Translations under genes and position numbers: made by a program
Assembly: GCA_036924085.1 (NCBI GenBank)
Contig: JAVGWX010000018.1
Location: 22,543,964-22,607,963, forward strand
Length of the DNA: 64,000 nt
Direction of reading: 5' to 3'
Source: Ariolimax columbianus
Lineage: Eukaryota > Mollusca > Gastropoda > Stylommatophora > Arionidae
Shown here: positions 25,698-35,385 of the stretch, in pieces
How positions within the stretch are numbered: position 1 is the first letter of the stretch
Layout of the letters: the number at the start of each line of letters is the position of its first letter
Notes under the pieces: generated by a model
What the model was told of the DNA's origin: nothing
The model's input: only the letters and a program-made list of their open reading frames with translations
The model's database searches: none

Positions 25698-26065
25698 TTC
25701 TTCTTCTTCTTCTTCTTCTTCTTCTTCTTCTTCTTCTTCTTCGTACGCAGTCAGACAGTAACCATTATTTTTTCGAAAAAAGCGGCAGTCATCCTGAGGC
25801 TGTCGCCACTGCCATAGAGCTTGTCTTGCAGTTCCACTGGTGATGGCCACATCTGCTCTCTCTGATCCTCGTATGTCGGGCAGTTCTGCAGCAGATGTTC
25901 AGCGGTCATTTTACCAGTACCGCACGGGTATTCGTCGGTGCACCCTATCTTCAATTTGTTGAATAGGTGGTACCTCAGTCTATTGTGGCCAGTGCGAAGT
26001 CTGAAGACAACGACCTGCTCTCTTCGGTTCAACTGGTAATAGGCATCGTTTTTGGTGTAACCAGT
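25698..26065 (-). mobile_element. 5'-truncated LINE insertion with exact 14-bp target-site duplication
   Basis: Minus-strand sequence is open from the left break to its stop. It encodes the C-terminus of a non-LTR retrotransposon ORF2: QVVVFRLRTGHNRLRYH, then CGTGKMTAEHLLQNCPTYE and WPSPVELQDKLYGSGD. The stop is followed by a short 3' UTR with gtctgactgcgtacgaag and a (GAA)15-type tail, seen as CTT repeats at 25698-25742. The direct repeat agaacatcaaatgc is present exactly at 25684-25697 and 26066-26079. It is the same family as 23660-24215 and 41130-41745, but the best preserved, so the family was active relatively recently. Confidence 0.92.
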
Positions 26066-26164
26066 AGAACATCAAATGCGAAATAGACAGAATGAATGTG
26101 AACTGGATAGAGAATTGTGAAGGTCCATGGCCGCCCATGCAAGTCGACATGGTACATGAATAAA

Positions 26165-26365
26165 TATTCAAGCAGACTCGCTAAGGAGAAGTGATTGAAG
26201 AGGGAAGGCTTTCCCTGCACACAAAAACGCCTGCTGAAGTCGGATGTGTTGTCCCGAAAGGTGCAAATATCGCAGCCAAGCTGTAAACTACGACACATCG
26301 CATTCAGTTCTCCGGACAACACCCTGCTACTTGAAAGGCTTGGTAGCATGGGTTTGAGAATGAAA
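26165..26365 (+). mobile_element. Retroposon D, 5'-truncated
   Basis: Landmarks in order: actcgctaaggagaagtgat, cctgctgaagtcggatgtgt, gcaaatatcgcagccaagct, tgtaaactacgacacatcgc, ttctccggacaacaccctgc and ggtagcatgggtttgagaat, then gaaagaagaaa. Confidence 0.8.
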
Positions 26366-26384
26366 GAAGAAATAAAAATAACTA

Positions 26385-26465
26385 TTTCAACAATTTACCG
26401 TATTTGCGTGGTATCATGGGAGTCCTGTCTCCCCACTCCACTTCATGAGGGGCTGGGGCCCATAC
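26385..26465 (-). repeat. Inverted partner of the 24740-24835 dispersed repeat
   Basis: Reverse complement of the earlier block: aacaatttaccgtatttgcg, then tggtatcatgggagtc and tccccactccacttc. It lies directly behind a D copy. Confidence 0.7.
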
Positions 26466-27020
26466 TAGGGGAGCAAGAATAGACCCACTGCAGTCACAGT
26501 GACGCTTTCTGAAGGACTTACACAAGAAGAGGAACCACACACAGAACAGCGTCGGATAACAATACAAAGTGGAAATACTTCAGCTTGGGTTTCGCTGGAA
26601 CCTTTCATGTCCAGAATCCGTCCAATGTGGGGCAGCAGTGGACAGTTGATGATTAGCAGGCGACCGGTCCATTGTTAGGGAGTCCAAACGCAACGGGGCT
26701 ACTCAGCAGTCACGGCCTCATCGCTGGACACCAGGAATAATAGACGAGGTCCCATCGTGACACTGGACAATTGACCGGGTGATCTCCCATTGAAGTGATT
26801 ATTTCTGTAAGAGTCAAGGCGAGGGGTGGACAATAATGCCCGGGGTAATCTTCATAGGATGATCAAATCAAGTTATCAATGGTGTTATTCTCAGAATGAA
26901 ACACGTTATCGCTCAGAAAAGAAAATGTAGGATCAAAGGAGACGACATACCCAACACAAAGGATTTACATGACAAGACCAATGTTGAAAGTCAGTCATTC
27001 AAATTCACTCTTGTACACAA
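26466..27020. other. No feature recognised
   Basis: Non-tandem, mixed composition. The overlapping 111-codon and 76-codon frames starting near 26896-26969 are not recognisable and run into a SINE fragment. Confidence 0.45.
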
Positions 27021-27024
27021 TTCA

Positions 27025-27130
27025 AAGAGTGCACGAGTCAAAGAGTTGTGGAGCCGTCTCTTCTCAAAGGTACCGGGATCGATCCTGCTCCAGTTCACAC
27101 AGCTCAGCTGTAAATGGGTACCTGGTAGGC
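27025..27130 (+). repeat. SINE-4 fragment
   Basis: It contains ccgggatcgatcctgctcc, then cagctgtaaatgggtacctg. The same order of landmarks, diverged, is at 35688-35940 and, inverted, at 39590-39690. Confidence 0.5.
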
Positions 27131-27149
27131 CGTCGTTCCTGCTTTTTCC

Positions 27150-27310
27150 TCTTCTTTTTCTTCTACGTTCATTCTCAAACTTCCGCTACCAAGCCCTGAA
27201 AAGGGCTTTGCAAGTAATAATAGGATGTTGACCCTGGAACGGAATGCGTTGTGTCGTAGTTTACAACTTGACTGCGATATTTGCGCCATTCAGTCTGACA
27301 CATCCGACTT
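27150..27310 (-). mobile_element. Retroposon D, minus strand, 3' part
   Basis: Reverse complements of the D 3' half: cttcttttcttct-type tail, ccgctaccaagccctgaaa, gtgttgtcgtagtttac-type block, gactgcgatatttgcgcca and ctgacacatccgacttcag. Confidence 0.8.
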
Positions 27311-27317
27311 CAGAAAA

Positions 27318-27366
27318 AATAAATGTTACTGTCTGACTGCGTACGATGAAGAAGAAGAAGAAGAAT
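27318..27366 (+). mobile_element. LINE 3'-end stub with (GAA)n tail
   Basis: Only the last part of the LINE family at 25698-26065 is present: aatgttactgtctgactgcg, tacgatgaagaagaagaag. The target-site duplication is not clear because the left side is another retroposon. Confidence 0.65.
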
Positions 27367-27755
27367 GGTCACTGTGACCGGTCCCTAGAAGCTTAACTCT
27401 TCAACTCTACTGTGTTCCCTGTAATGTGTTAAGCTGCTGAAACGTGGGTACTTACAAAAGCAATGCAGATTAAACTGCGACTGACCCAGGCCTCTCCCGA
27501 GAGACGCAATCAGCGAAAACACAATTTCCCCAATTGTGACCTACAACGATTATCATTGCCGAACGATGCGGTGATTCGCGCAAACAAGGCAACACATCGC
27601 TGGGCATGCTACATACACAGAAGACAGGATGGGCATCGACAACAGTCTGGTACCCTCAAGAAGGAAAAACACAGATGCGTAGACATCTCCGTTACACTCC
27701 ACTACAACATCCAGAATACTTCAAAAAGACTGCTGATTACCAACTGAACTTCCAT
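27367..27755. other. No feature recognised
   Basis: A 94-codon plus-strand frame (27463-27747) has no recognisable motif. Composition is ordinary. Confidence 0.4.
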
Positions 27756-28430
27756 ATCCAAGGATAGAGATTATAAAAAAATAGAGATCGTCTAAGCATA
27801 GAGATCATTCAAGGATAGAGATAGTCCAAGGATAGAGATCGTCCACTGATAGAGATCGTCCAAGGATAGAGATCATTCAAGGATAGAGATCATCCAAGGA
27901 CAGAGATTGTCCAAGGATAGAGATTTTCCAAGGATAGAGATCGTCCAAAGATAGAGATCGTCCAAGGATAGATATTGTCCAAGGGTAGAGATTGTCCAAG
28001 GATAGAGATCATCCAAGGATATAAATCGTCCAAGGATAGAGATCGTCCAAGGATAGAGATTATCAAAGGATAGAGATCATGCAAGGATAGAAATCGTTCA
28101 AGGATAGAGATCGTCCAAGGATAGAGATCGTCCAAGGATAGAGATCGTCTAAGGATAGAGATTGCCCAAGGATAGAGATTATCAAAGGATAGAGATGATG
28201 CAAAGATAGAGATTTTGCAAGGATAGAAATCATCCAAGGATAGATATCGCCCAAGGATAGAGATTGCCCAAGGATAGAGATTATCAAAGGATAGAGATGA
28301 TGCAAGGATTGAGATTGTCGAAGGATAGAGATCATCAAAAGATAGAAATTGTCCAAGGATAGAGATTATAAAAAAATATAGATTATTCAAGGATAGAGAT
28401 CACCTAAGACAGAGATAAAGATAGAGATCG
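27756..28430. repeat. 17-bp minisatellite, about 39 copies
   Basis: Unit ccaaggatagagatcgt with substitutions at most positions, strand-asymmetric (purine-rich plus strand). Three units equal 51 bp, which explains the 17-residue periodic minus-strand ORF of 166 codons. Not coding. Confidence 0.95.
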
Positions 28431-28459
28431 TTGAAGACGACGTTAGCACCCAGAGTGGT

Positions 28460-28650
28460 AAGTAATCAAAGAAGGCAGAAACCTCTACAGAAGACGCATG
28501 TGTCAGACCCAAGGGTGCAAATATTGCAATAAAGCTGTAAACTTGTGACACAACGCAGTCCATTCTCCGGTCTACACCCTGCTACTTGCAAAGCTATGTT
28601 TAACGCTTAATAGCAGTAGATCGAGAATGAACGAAGAACAGAAGAGGAAG
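28460..28650 (+). mobile_element. Retroposon D, 5'-truncated
   Basis: Landmarks: gacgcatgtgtcagacccaa, gggtgcaaatattgcaataa, gctgtaaacttgtgacacaa, ttctccggtctacaccctgc, and a GAA-type tail gaacgaagaacagaagag. Confidence 0.8.
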
Positions 28651-28659
28651 GCAGAACCA

Positions 28660-28990
28660 CTATGATAGCTAATATGGATATCTTTGAGAAGAGTATCAAC
28701 TATACAGATATGATTCCAGCACTAGAAGATGGTGCAATTCCGACTGCCATCAGGTATTCGTCTTCACAGATGCATTATCTGTACTTAAAGCCCTCAAGGG
28801 GAGGTAGACTCACATTTGAGGGCATGGAGATGTTTCCCATATTTTTGGGGACGACAATATTGATGAAGACAGTGAAATTACATACCTTGAGAAACAATAT
28901 GGCTACCAAGGCCGTTAGAAGAGATGAGAACCAACCCAATGATGACTGCTACAGTCGACTTGCAGGGACAGATCACTATTCTTAATCGCA
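28660..28990 (+). pseudogene. LINE fragment, RNase H domain (candidate)
   Basis: From about 28756 one plus frame reads FVFTDALSVLKALKG before a stop. This is the F/I-x-T/S-D-A/S-x-S/A-x-L-x-A-L motif in the RNase H domain of many animal LINEs, with the catalytic aspartate present. The upstream INYTDMIPALEDG lies in another frame, so a frameshift is needed. Too short to place in a clade. Confidence 0.5.
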
Positions 28991-29016
28991 GGACATGATG
29001 GAATCAAGTCAAGTCC

Positions 29017-29455
29017 TCCCGTAACCGGTGAGATCATTGAGGCACACACGGAGACACCCCCACATCAAGCCCCTCTCTGTTAGCGGCCGTTGCCTGTGCC
29101 TCCTCTGGTCGGAGATTGATCCATTCTTTTATGTTGTCCTCTCATCTTATCTTTTTTTGGGGACGACCTCTTCATCGCCCGCCTTGCACTGCTTCATGCA
29201 ATTCGTATGTGCAAGACCGTTGTTCTCGATATGTGGCCGTAGGAAGAGAGGTTCTGTGTTCTAACCATTGCCAAGAGATCTTCAATTGCCTTCAAAGCCC
29301 TATTGCTGTTTTAATTCTTTCTCATATTGCCTTATTTGTAACTCGGTCTTTGTATATGACATTTAATAGGCTCTGAAAACATCTCATCTCCAAAGACTGT
29401 ATCCTCCACTGTTGGTCAGCTGTAATTGTCCATGTCTCACAAAAACAACAAACTA
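29017..29455 (-). pseudogene. LINE fragment, C-terminal part of reverse transcriptase ORF, minus strand
   Basis: Minus-strand frames give, in order, WTITADQQWRIQSLEMRCF, QSLLNVIYKDRVTNKAI, EHRTSLPTATYRERSC and RGRPQKK, then DNIKEWI. This is the order seen after the reverse transcriptase domain of RTE-like endonuclease-reverse transcriptases (W-T-x-T-x-D, R-C-F-R, R-G-R-P, D-N-I-K-E-W). Stops and frameshifts separate the blocks, so it is dead. Confidence 0.7.
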
Positions 29456-29489
29456 ATAGGAAGGAAAAAAACTTGGACTAATTTTGTCA

Positions 29490-30600
29490 AGTAGTCAAAT
29501 GGCCATTTATTTTTCTAAATAATCTCTTGAAACATTTATTATGCACTTATCATAGCATGTAAAAAATGCTTGAAAAGTTTCAGCATAGAAACGTTTGTCT
29601 GAATCAGTCCAGGACAGCGTGTTTCACTCCACCATCAGTGTTGAAATACTGACCTCCCAGGATTTCTTTTAGGGGTCTAAACAGGTGCAAATCGATAGAA
29701 GCGAGGCCTGTGCTGTCAGGTGGATGTGACAATACCTCCCAGCCGGGATGCTACAGATGGCACATAGTGTGGTGAGCAGCATGAGGTCGAGCATTATCTT
29801 GCAGGAGCAGGATGCCCTTTGTGATCAAACCAGGCTGTTTTTCCACAGACAGTTATGAAAATCACTTAAAATGCCTATGCACTGTTCACTGTTGACAGTG
29901 GCACCATGGGGTAGAAAACCAAAATGAATGATGCCAAGTTTGTCCCAGAAAGCATTCACCATCACGTTACCTGCAGACCCAATTGTCCAAAATTTGTTGA
30001 GCAGTGGCGTTACGTATGCTCCCATTGCTTGCTTAGATGCTCATTTCAATTCAGGAGTATAATGCTGCCCCAGGTTTCGTCACATGTAATGATGCACCCA
30101 GGTTTCGTCACATGTAATGAAGTGATCTAAAAAGTCATGCCCTTCCATGTAAAAACGTTCCTTCAATTCAGTGCAGGCTTGAACCCTTCTCTTCCAGTCA
30201 GAAGTGGAAAGCTGTCTTGGCACTCCAATGTGTACTTACCTCCCAAAAATACAAATGTTCATGAATAATTGTGTTTATAGGACTTAGAAAAAAACTTGCC
30301 TCTAGTGCAACTTCGCAACAGGTTATGCATCGATTTTCCAGGATAAGGCGTTCAACAATCTGGATATTCACAGGAATGGCTGTGGTGGGTTGAGAGCCAC
30401 CACAGATGGGATCATCATTCAAGGATGTACGGCCTTCTCATGCAAAGGTCTTACTGTGGCTGAGTGTATCATCACTGTATTGTGATTGCAGTCTTCTGAA
30501 AATTTTCGCCGGTTTCACAGTCTCCTTTCACAGGAAACTTCATCACAACCTGTTGCACCATGGAAGCACTAACAGTGTTGGCCACCATCTTTATTTATCT
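29490..30600 (-). pseudogene. mariner-family transposase pseudogene
   Basis: Minus-strand frames recover a mariner order. The N-terminal part has NIQIVERLILENRC and INTIIHEHLYFW (30198-30422). The catalytic block begins at a CDETW/VHHY motif near 30100. Then come GNVMVNAFWDKLGII (29825-30025), LLQDNARPHAAHH and HPPDSTGLASIDLHLF. The second and third catalytic aspartates are separated by exactly 34 residues, the D,D34D signature of mariner. Several stops and frameshifts, plus a direct duplication of about 30 bp at 30070-30120, kill it. I found no convincing terminal inverted repeats. It lies antisense to nothing recognisable. Confidence 0.88.
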
Positions 30601-31048
30601 GTCTAATAGGACACAAGTGTCCCTAACTAATAGTAGTTCCAGCACATTATAACCCATTTAAGTAGAAATAGAACTAAAAGTTCTAGATTGATTTGAACGC
30701 CCCTCTTTCACAACAATATCATTAGCAAGTGATACAGTTGTTCATGCATGGAGGCAAAACACTGATAGGCAGGCCATATACTCAGAAGAAAAATGAATGT
30801 TGGAGCATGTCGACATGAGGTGGAAAAATACCATGAGGTAGACCTCCAATGAGTTGGTCAGACTCCCACGCACTTCACTACAACATCCATCCCCCATTGA
30901 AAGGAAAGCTTATTACACACTGGACCTCTATAGCTCAGAACAGAGATCGCTGGAGATAAAGTAAAGGACCATCTTCAACCCCCCCCTTCCAACAATTAGG
31001 AGCTAATTATTGAGTTCAGCCACATCATTTAGCCGGCAGGCATTTACA
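30601..31048. other. No feature recognised
   Basis: Mixed-composition sequence between the mariner fossil and a C retroposon. A poly-C run lies at about 30978. Nothing else seen. Confidence 0.5.
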
Positions 31049-31057
31049 GCATTTAGT

Positions 31058-31409
31058 GGGGAACTGAGATGATAGTCCAATCAGGCACCACATATTGACC
31101 AGGATGTCGCGTCAGGGTCATGCACAATACACTGACCAAGACCACAATTTCTCTTCCATGTAGCATTCTCTGAGAACAGTCTGCTTTCAAGGCAGCCTGG
31201 CTAACGAGATGTGGATCAATGTGATCTCCGTAGTAGTGAGTGCCACGCAAATGAAGCCAAGCATAGCACAACTGTCTGGAGGACTGCAGTCCACTTTCAT
31301 CAGCAGGCTCGGGATGTGAGGAAAGGTACAACAACCCGCCACTTAACGTCCTTTTCAAGGCACTCAAAAGGGTAAACTTGATCATTGTGGGCATTAAACA
31401 ACAACAACT
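31058..31409 (+). mobile_element. VNTR retroposon C, short-VNTR copy (sense on plus strand)
   Basis: It reads from a diverged tip, through one to two VNTR units (caccacatattgaccagg, tgcacaatacactgaccaag), the body (ggcagcctggctaacgag, gaagccaagcatagcacaac, acccgccacttaacgtcctt, atcattgtgggcat) to aacaacaacaac. Flanks give a one-mismatch duplication gc[a/t]tttagt at 31049-31057 and 31410-31418. A 146-codon antisense ORF here is not a gene. Confidence 0.8.
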
Positions 31410-31464
31410 GCTTTTAGTATGTGCAAAATTTATGTCTCTCAACATGTCGTCTGTGTCAATAGGG

Positions 31465-31718
31465 GACGGCGTCGGATAGTGGTTAAGTGACACGTCATCA
31501 CAATCTGAAGGTGCTGGGTTCGATCCCCATCACAACACATGCCATTACCCCGGGAAGCAAACCCTTAGAAAACGCAAGATGAAGCAGACCCTTACATCAA
31601 ATGCATGCTGAAGTCAGATGCACTGGGCCAACAGGCGCAAAATAAAAACCACAGTGCAACGGACACTGCCTTGGGGATTAGAGAAATAAAGCGAACGCAA
31701 AAAAATTATTTTTAAAAA
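31465..31718 (+). mobile_element. tRNA-derived SINE-1 with exact 15-bp target-site duplication
   Basis: It begins gacggcgtcggatagtggtt (A box), has the B box in ggtgctgggttcgatcccc, then gaagcaaacccttagaaaac, gcatgctgaagtcagatgca, a 3' segment with cttggggattagagaaataa and gcgaacgcaaa, and an A/T tail. tctgtgtcaataggg is present exactly at 31450-31464 and 31719-31733. It is 254 bp and probably full length. Pol III transcription is inferred from the boxes. Confidence 0.93.
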
Positions 31719-31871
31719 TCTGTGTCAATAGGGTAAATAATACAACGCAGAGATAGCCACACAAAAAAATCATGTGCAGATGTAGTGCACATCACACCTC
31801 CAGTCAAGCAAAGTGGGTCATGGGGGTCACACATCTTATTTATCTATTCAAGTTTAAAAAAAAGTAAAGTC

Positions 31872-32147
31872 ATGTTTCACACCATCCAACTTATGGATGT
31901 CTCACACCATCCAACTTATGGATGTCTCACACCATCCAACTTATGGATGTTTCACACCATCCAACTTATGGATGTCTCACACCATCCAACTTATGGATGT
32001 CTCACACCATCCAACTTATGGATGTTTCACACCATCCAACTTATGGCTGTTTCACACCATCCAACTTATGGATGTCTCACACCATCCAACTTATGGATGT
32101 TTCACACCATCCAACTTATGGATGTTTCACACCATCCAACTTATGGG
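31872..32147. repeat. 25-bp minisatellite, 11 copies
   Basis: Units cacaccatccaacttatgga plus tgtct or tgttt, almost identical. Period 25 gives three overlapping 25-residue periodic ORFs on the plus strand. Not coding. Confidence 0.97.
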
Positions 32148-32563
32148 AAAATATGGTGTTAGAGCCATATTGTTTGGTGATCTATGGGACATAATTGATG
32201 ATGTGGTCTGCATCATGCTGGCAGCCTTTACTTCTCATATTTTTCCAGACTGTGGCGGAGTCGACAATAGGCACTGTTTGCGATCGGAAAAAAAATCTAT
32301 TAACCACTGTGCTAACGCGGCCCCTATATGCTGACAATAAAAAGAAATTGTTTTAGATGCATTAAATTTTTCTTTATGATCCAGGAATAGTGATGGGGTC
32401 TCCAAACGTCATCTAACCAGTAATGTTTTAAGGATCCTAAAAGGTAACTATGTCAATATGTGGCTCAGATCGATGGAATAAATCAGAATTATATAATAAC
32501 CAACCAAAAATAAATACAAATAGACTTTCAGATTAATATCTATAAATATACATGACGTCTTAC
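32148..32563. other. Probable intron 2 sequence of the MICU2/3-like gene
   Basis: This follows the donor of exon 2 on the minus strand. I see no further MICU exon here. I also looked for the next conserved segment of the family on the minus strand down to 16.4 kb and did not find it. Confidence 0.5.
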
Positions 32564-32705
32564 CTCGTGGAGACTCCTCTGTCAAAGACTCCAGGAAATC
32601 CTGTGGAGTCATGTATAGGTTTCCATTGAATTCAACAGACGAGAATTGTCGGAATCGCATCTCTCTATAAGGTATTTCACTCTTTTTTGCTTTACCTTCA
32701 GAGTC
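32564..32705 (-). CDS. MICU2/3: MICU2/3-like mitochondrial calcium uptake protein, second visible exon
   Basis: MICU proteins sit in the mitochondrial intermembrane space and gate the calcium uniporter through EF hands. This 142-bp minus-strand exon is bounded by an acceptor (cccaaactttccag) and a strong donor (gtaaga at 32563-32558). It encodes 47 codons plus one base, starting DSEGKAKKSEIPYREMRF, followed by RQFSSVEFNGNLYMTPQDFL and ESLTEESPR. The pattern R-F-x-x-F-x-S-x-E-x-x-G-x-L-Y-M-T-P-x-D-F is the segment just before the first EF-hand lobe in MICU2 and MICU3; MICU1 differs here (F-M-T-P-E-D-F-V). The exon starts in phase 0, matching the phase-0 end of exon 1. EF hands and later exons are not in view, so the choice between MICU2 and MICU3 stays open. 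Confidence 0.85.
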
Positions 32706-32812
32706 CTGGAAAGTTTGGGAAAAATGTGATGTAAACTTCAGTTATTGCTTTGTAACATTTTGTTAGATATGTATATATATGTAGTAGTAGCCACTTGCAT
32801 TAATGACTTACT

Positions 32813-33557
32813 TTACTAGACCCTTCCAGTCATGAGAGACTATAGCAGTCCCCTGCAGTCATAACTGACTTGTGTGGCCCCTTTCACTATAATAGACCCT
32901 TGCAGTCATGAGAGACTATTGCATCCCCTTGCAGTCATGACTGACTATAATAGAACCTGGCAATCATGAGTGACTATACTAGTCTCTAGCAGTCATAACT
33001 GACTAGTGCAGCCTATTGCAGTCATGACTGACTAAAGCAGCCCCTTGCAATCATGACTGACTAAAGTAGTCCATTGCAGTCATGTTTGACTATTGTAGCC
33101 CCTTGCAGTCATGACTGACTATAGCAGCCCCTTGTAAGCATGACCAAATTTAGTTGTCCCTTGCAGTTTTGACTGACTATTTCTGTCCCTAGCAGTCATG
33201 ATTTGCTATAGTAAGCCATTGCAGTCATGACTGACTTCAGTAGTCACTAGCAGTCATGACTGACTATAATAGCCCCTTGCATTCATAAATGACTATAGTA
33301 GACCCTTGCAATGATGACTGACTTTTGTGGCCCCTTCCAGTCATGATTTGCTATAGTAGCCCCTTGCAGTCATGATTGACAATAGCCACTTGCATTTATA
33401 ATTGACTATAGTGGCCCCTTGCAATCATGATTGACTATAATAGCCCCTTGCACTCATAATTGGCTATAGTAGCCCATTGCAATCATGATTGACTATAATA
33501 GCCCATTGGACTCATAATTGACTATAGTGGCCCCTTGCAATCATGATTGACTATAGG
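32813..33557. repeat. 29-bp minisatellite with a palindrome in each unit, about 25 copies
   Basis: Units read about ccccttgcagtcatgactga then ctatagtag. The core cagtcatgactg is a perfect 12-bp palindrome, intact in several units. Divergence among units is high, so the array is old. A related array in the opposite orientation is at 60250-60430. Confidence 0.9.
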
Positions 33558-33775
33558 ATGATGAAACCTTGTTGCAGTAACTCTCATCATGAATTTTTGG
33601 TTTGCTTTCTCCCTGTGAAGCTACCGCTTCATTTTTTGAGTTGCAAGAGTTTCTTTTCCATCAGAATGAGGTGGATCTTCATGGTACATCTCCACCTGGA
33701 TCGGTCTGCAGCTTTGTCTTCCCAGGATTTCAGACTCATACCCAGTGCCTTCATATCCTGCTTACACCTATTCTT

Positions 33776-34037
33776 AGGGGTTTGCTTGGGCTAGTGGTTA
33801 AGTGACACGGCTCACAACCAAAAGGTGCTGGGTTCGATCCCAACACAGCACCGGCCATTACCCAGGTGAAGCAAACCCTTAGAAAATGCAGGAGGAAGCA
33901 GACCCTTACATACAATGCATGCTGAAGACGGATGCACTGGGCCAACAGGCGCCAAATAAAAACCACAGTGCAATTCACACCTCCTTGGGGATTAAATAAA
34001 TAAGGCGAACGCCAAAAATAAAATTTTTTTTTTAAAA
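33776..34037 (+). mobile_element. tRNA-derived SINE-1 in MICU intron
   Basis: It carries ctagtggttaagtgacacgg, ggtgctgggttcgatccca, cagcaccggccattaccc, gaagcaaacccttagaaaat, gcatgctgaagacggatgca, cttggggattaaataaataa and gcgaacgccaaaaataaaa. A near-perfect duplication acc[t/c]attctt flanks it (33766-33775 and 34038-34047). Its 5' end is slightly altered. Confidence 0.87.
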
Positions 34038-34099
34038 ACCCATTCTTGAACCTCAGCATTTTTTTGGCTGACCATTCTTTTATCGTTCATCAATATTTG

Positions 34100-34440
34100 A
34101 TGATAAAGTGCAGGTGATGGTGATGAATAAAAGCCTTTTGGAAAAGAGCCAACAACAACCACTGGAGCAACAAATTAATCAAAGATAATGGGACTGGACA
34201 GGATATACGCTATGGAAGGCACTGTCCAACATAGCCAGACTAGCTCTAACATGGAATCCTCAGGGGAAGAGAAAGAGCGTTAGACCTAAGAAAACATGGA
34301 GAAGAGAATGTGAAAAAGAACTAAGATTAACTGATTACACCTGGAGAGAGGCAGATTAAGTATCCCAGGGCCGTGTATGCAGGCAGGATGTTGTCAATGG
34401 CCGATGCACTGAGAGGAGCAACAGACTTTGATTGATTTTA
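34100..34440 (+). pseudogene. RTE-type LINE C-terminal fragment
   Basis: A single plus frame, broken by one stop, reads LLEKSQQQPLEQQINQR, then WDWTGYTLWKALSNIAR, LALTWNPQGKRKSVRPKK and TWRRECEKELRLTDYTW. This is the post-reverse-transcriptase tail typical of RTE/BovB-like elements (W-x-W-x-G-H/Y-T-L-R/W-K, L-x-W-N-P-Q-G-K-R-K, T-W-R-R). Later in-frame stops mark it as dead. It lies antisense to the MICU gene. Confidence 0.85.
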
Positions 34441-34473
34441 TATACGATGCACTGTTTATTATATTAAGGGCCG

Positions 34474-34672
34474 GAGACGGTGTGGCCTAGTGGTTAAGTG
34501 GCATGGCTCACAAGCCGAAGGTGCTGGATTCGATCCCCATCACAGCACCAGCCGTTACCCCGGGGAAGCAAACCCTTACAAAATGCAGGAGGAAGCAGAC
34601 CCTTACATAAAATGCATGCTGAAGTCTAATGCACTAGGCCAACAGGTGCAAAATAAAAACCAAAAAAAAAAA
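34474..34672 (+). mobile_element. tRNA-derived SINE-1, short 3' form, exact 13-bp target-site duplication
   Basis: It starts gagacggtgtggcctagtgg (A box) and has ggtgctggattcgatcccc (B box with one change), then gaagcaaacccttacaaaat and gcatgctgaagtctaatgca. It ends aaaataaaaacc plus poly-A, without the gcgaacgc segment of the longer copies. atattaagggccg is exact at 34461-34473 and 34673-34685. Length 199 bp. Confidence 0.94.
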
Positions 34673-34916
34673 ATATTAAGGGCCGCATGCAACGGGCTGC
34701 TCCTGAACAAGCTCTGACGATTACGTCAAGTGCCGTCTCCACATCCAAGGTCACTCCAATGGACCTTCAACATCTTCTGTTTCTTGCCTTGATGGGACAT
34801 TAGGACATACTGTTATCAGTCCATCTACTGATGTTACTCTCCTACTTATAGCACTAGTCTTTCTTTTGCCCTCCCTTCTTCAACCTTTCTCTTCAATATT
34901 GTTTTCTGCAGTGTAT

Positions 34917-35385
34917 TGTGTCCCTTTATTTCATCAACATGTAACATTGCATTTATAGAATGTTGCTCCCATCACAATCTGTCTGAAAGAAACTCGTTCC
35001 CTTGCCAAAACTCCAGCCTCCGCCACAGTCATTACTGGATATCTTGGTGCCATCCTCTTCTTGGTCTACCCCTTCCTCTTTTACCTGGCAACATACCTTC
35101 CATCACTGTTTTTTAGAGACCGTTGTGTCTCTTTGATGTGACCAAAGTATTTGCATTTTCTAGTCAAAATGGAATTGATAAACCAGTTCTCCTCTATGCT
35201 CAACTCTTGCCGAATGTCTACATTTGTCTTTTTCTCTGTCCAAGGTATTCTGAAGATCTTTCTGTAACATTTTGACTCAAACGATTACATTCTTTGTCTG
35301 GAAGTTTTGGTAATCGTCCATGATTCGCAGCCATAAGCTGCCACAGGAAAAACACAGGCTCTCAAGACTTTCACTTTTATATGTC
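34917..35385 (-). pseudogene. LINE C-terminal fragment, minus strand
   Basis: Minus-strand frames give RACVFPVAAYGCESWTITK, KCYRKIFRIPWTEKKTN, then SIEENWFINSILTRKCKYFG and HIKETQRSL. These match the post-RT region of animal endonuclease-reverse transcriptases (Y-G-x-E-x-W, R-x-x-x-I-P-W-T, K-x-x-Y-F-G-H-I). Stops and frameshifts are present. It lies in the same strand as the MICU gene, inside its intron; the neighbouring 34690-34916 is probably its decayed 3' end. Confidence 0.82.

Noticed and set aside
27890..28390. 166-codon repetitive minus-strand ORF
   Set aside because: 51-bp (three 17-bp units) periodicity explains it fully.
31053..31493. 146-codon minus-strand ORF
   Set aside because: Runs antisense through a C retroposon into a SINE; no motif.
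31785..32334. Overlapping 125-, 145- and 90-codon ORFs
   Set aside because: All three frames of the 25-bp minisatellite are open; not coding.
34474..34672. Possible functional tRNA gene
   Set aside because: A and B boxes are present, but no cloverleaf body is maintained and the unit has a SINE tail, poly-A and target-site duplication.
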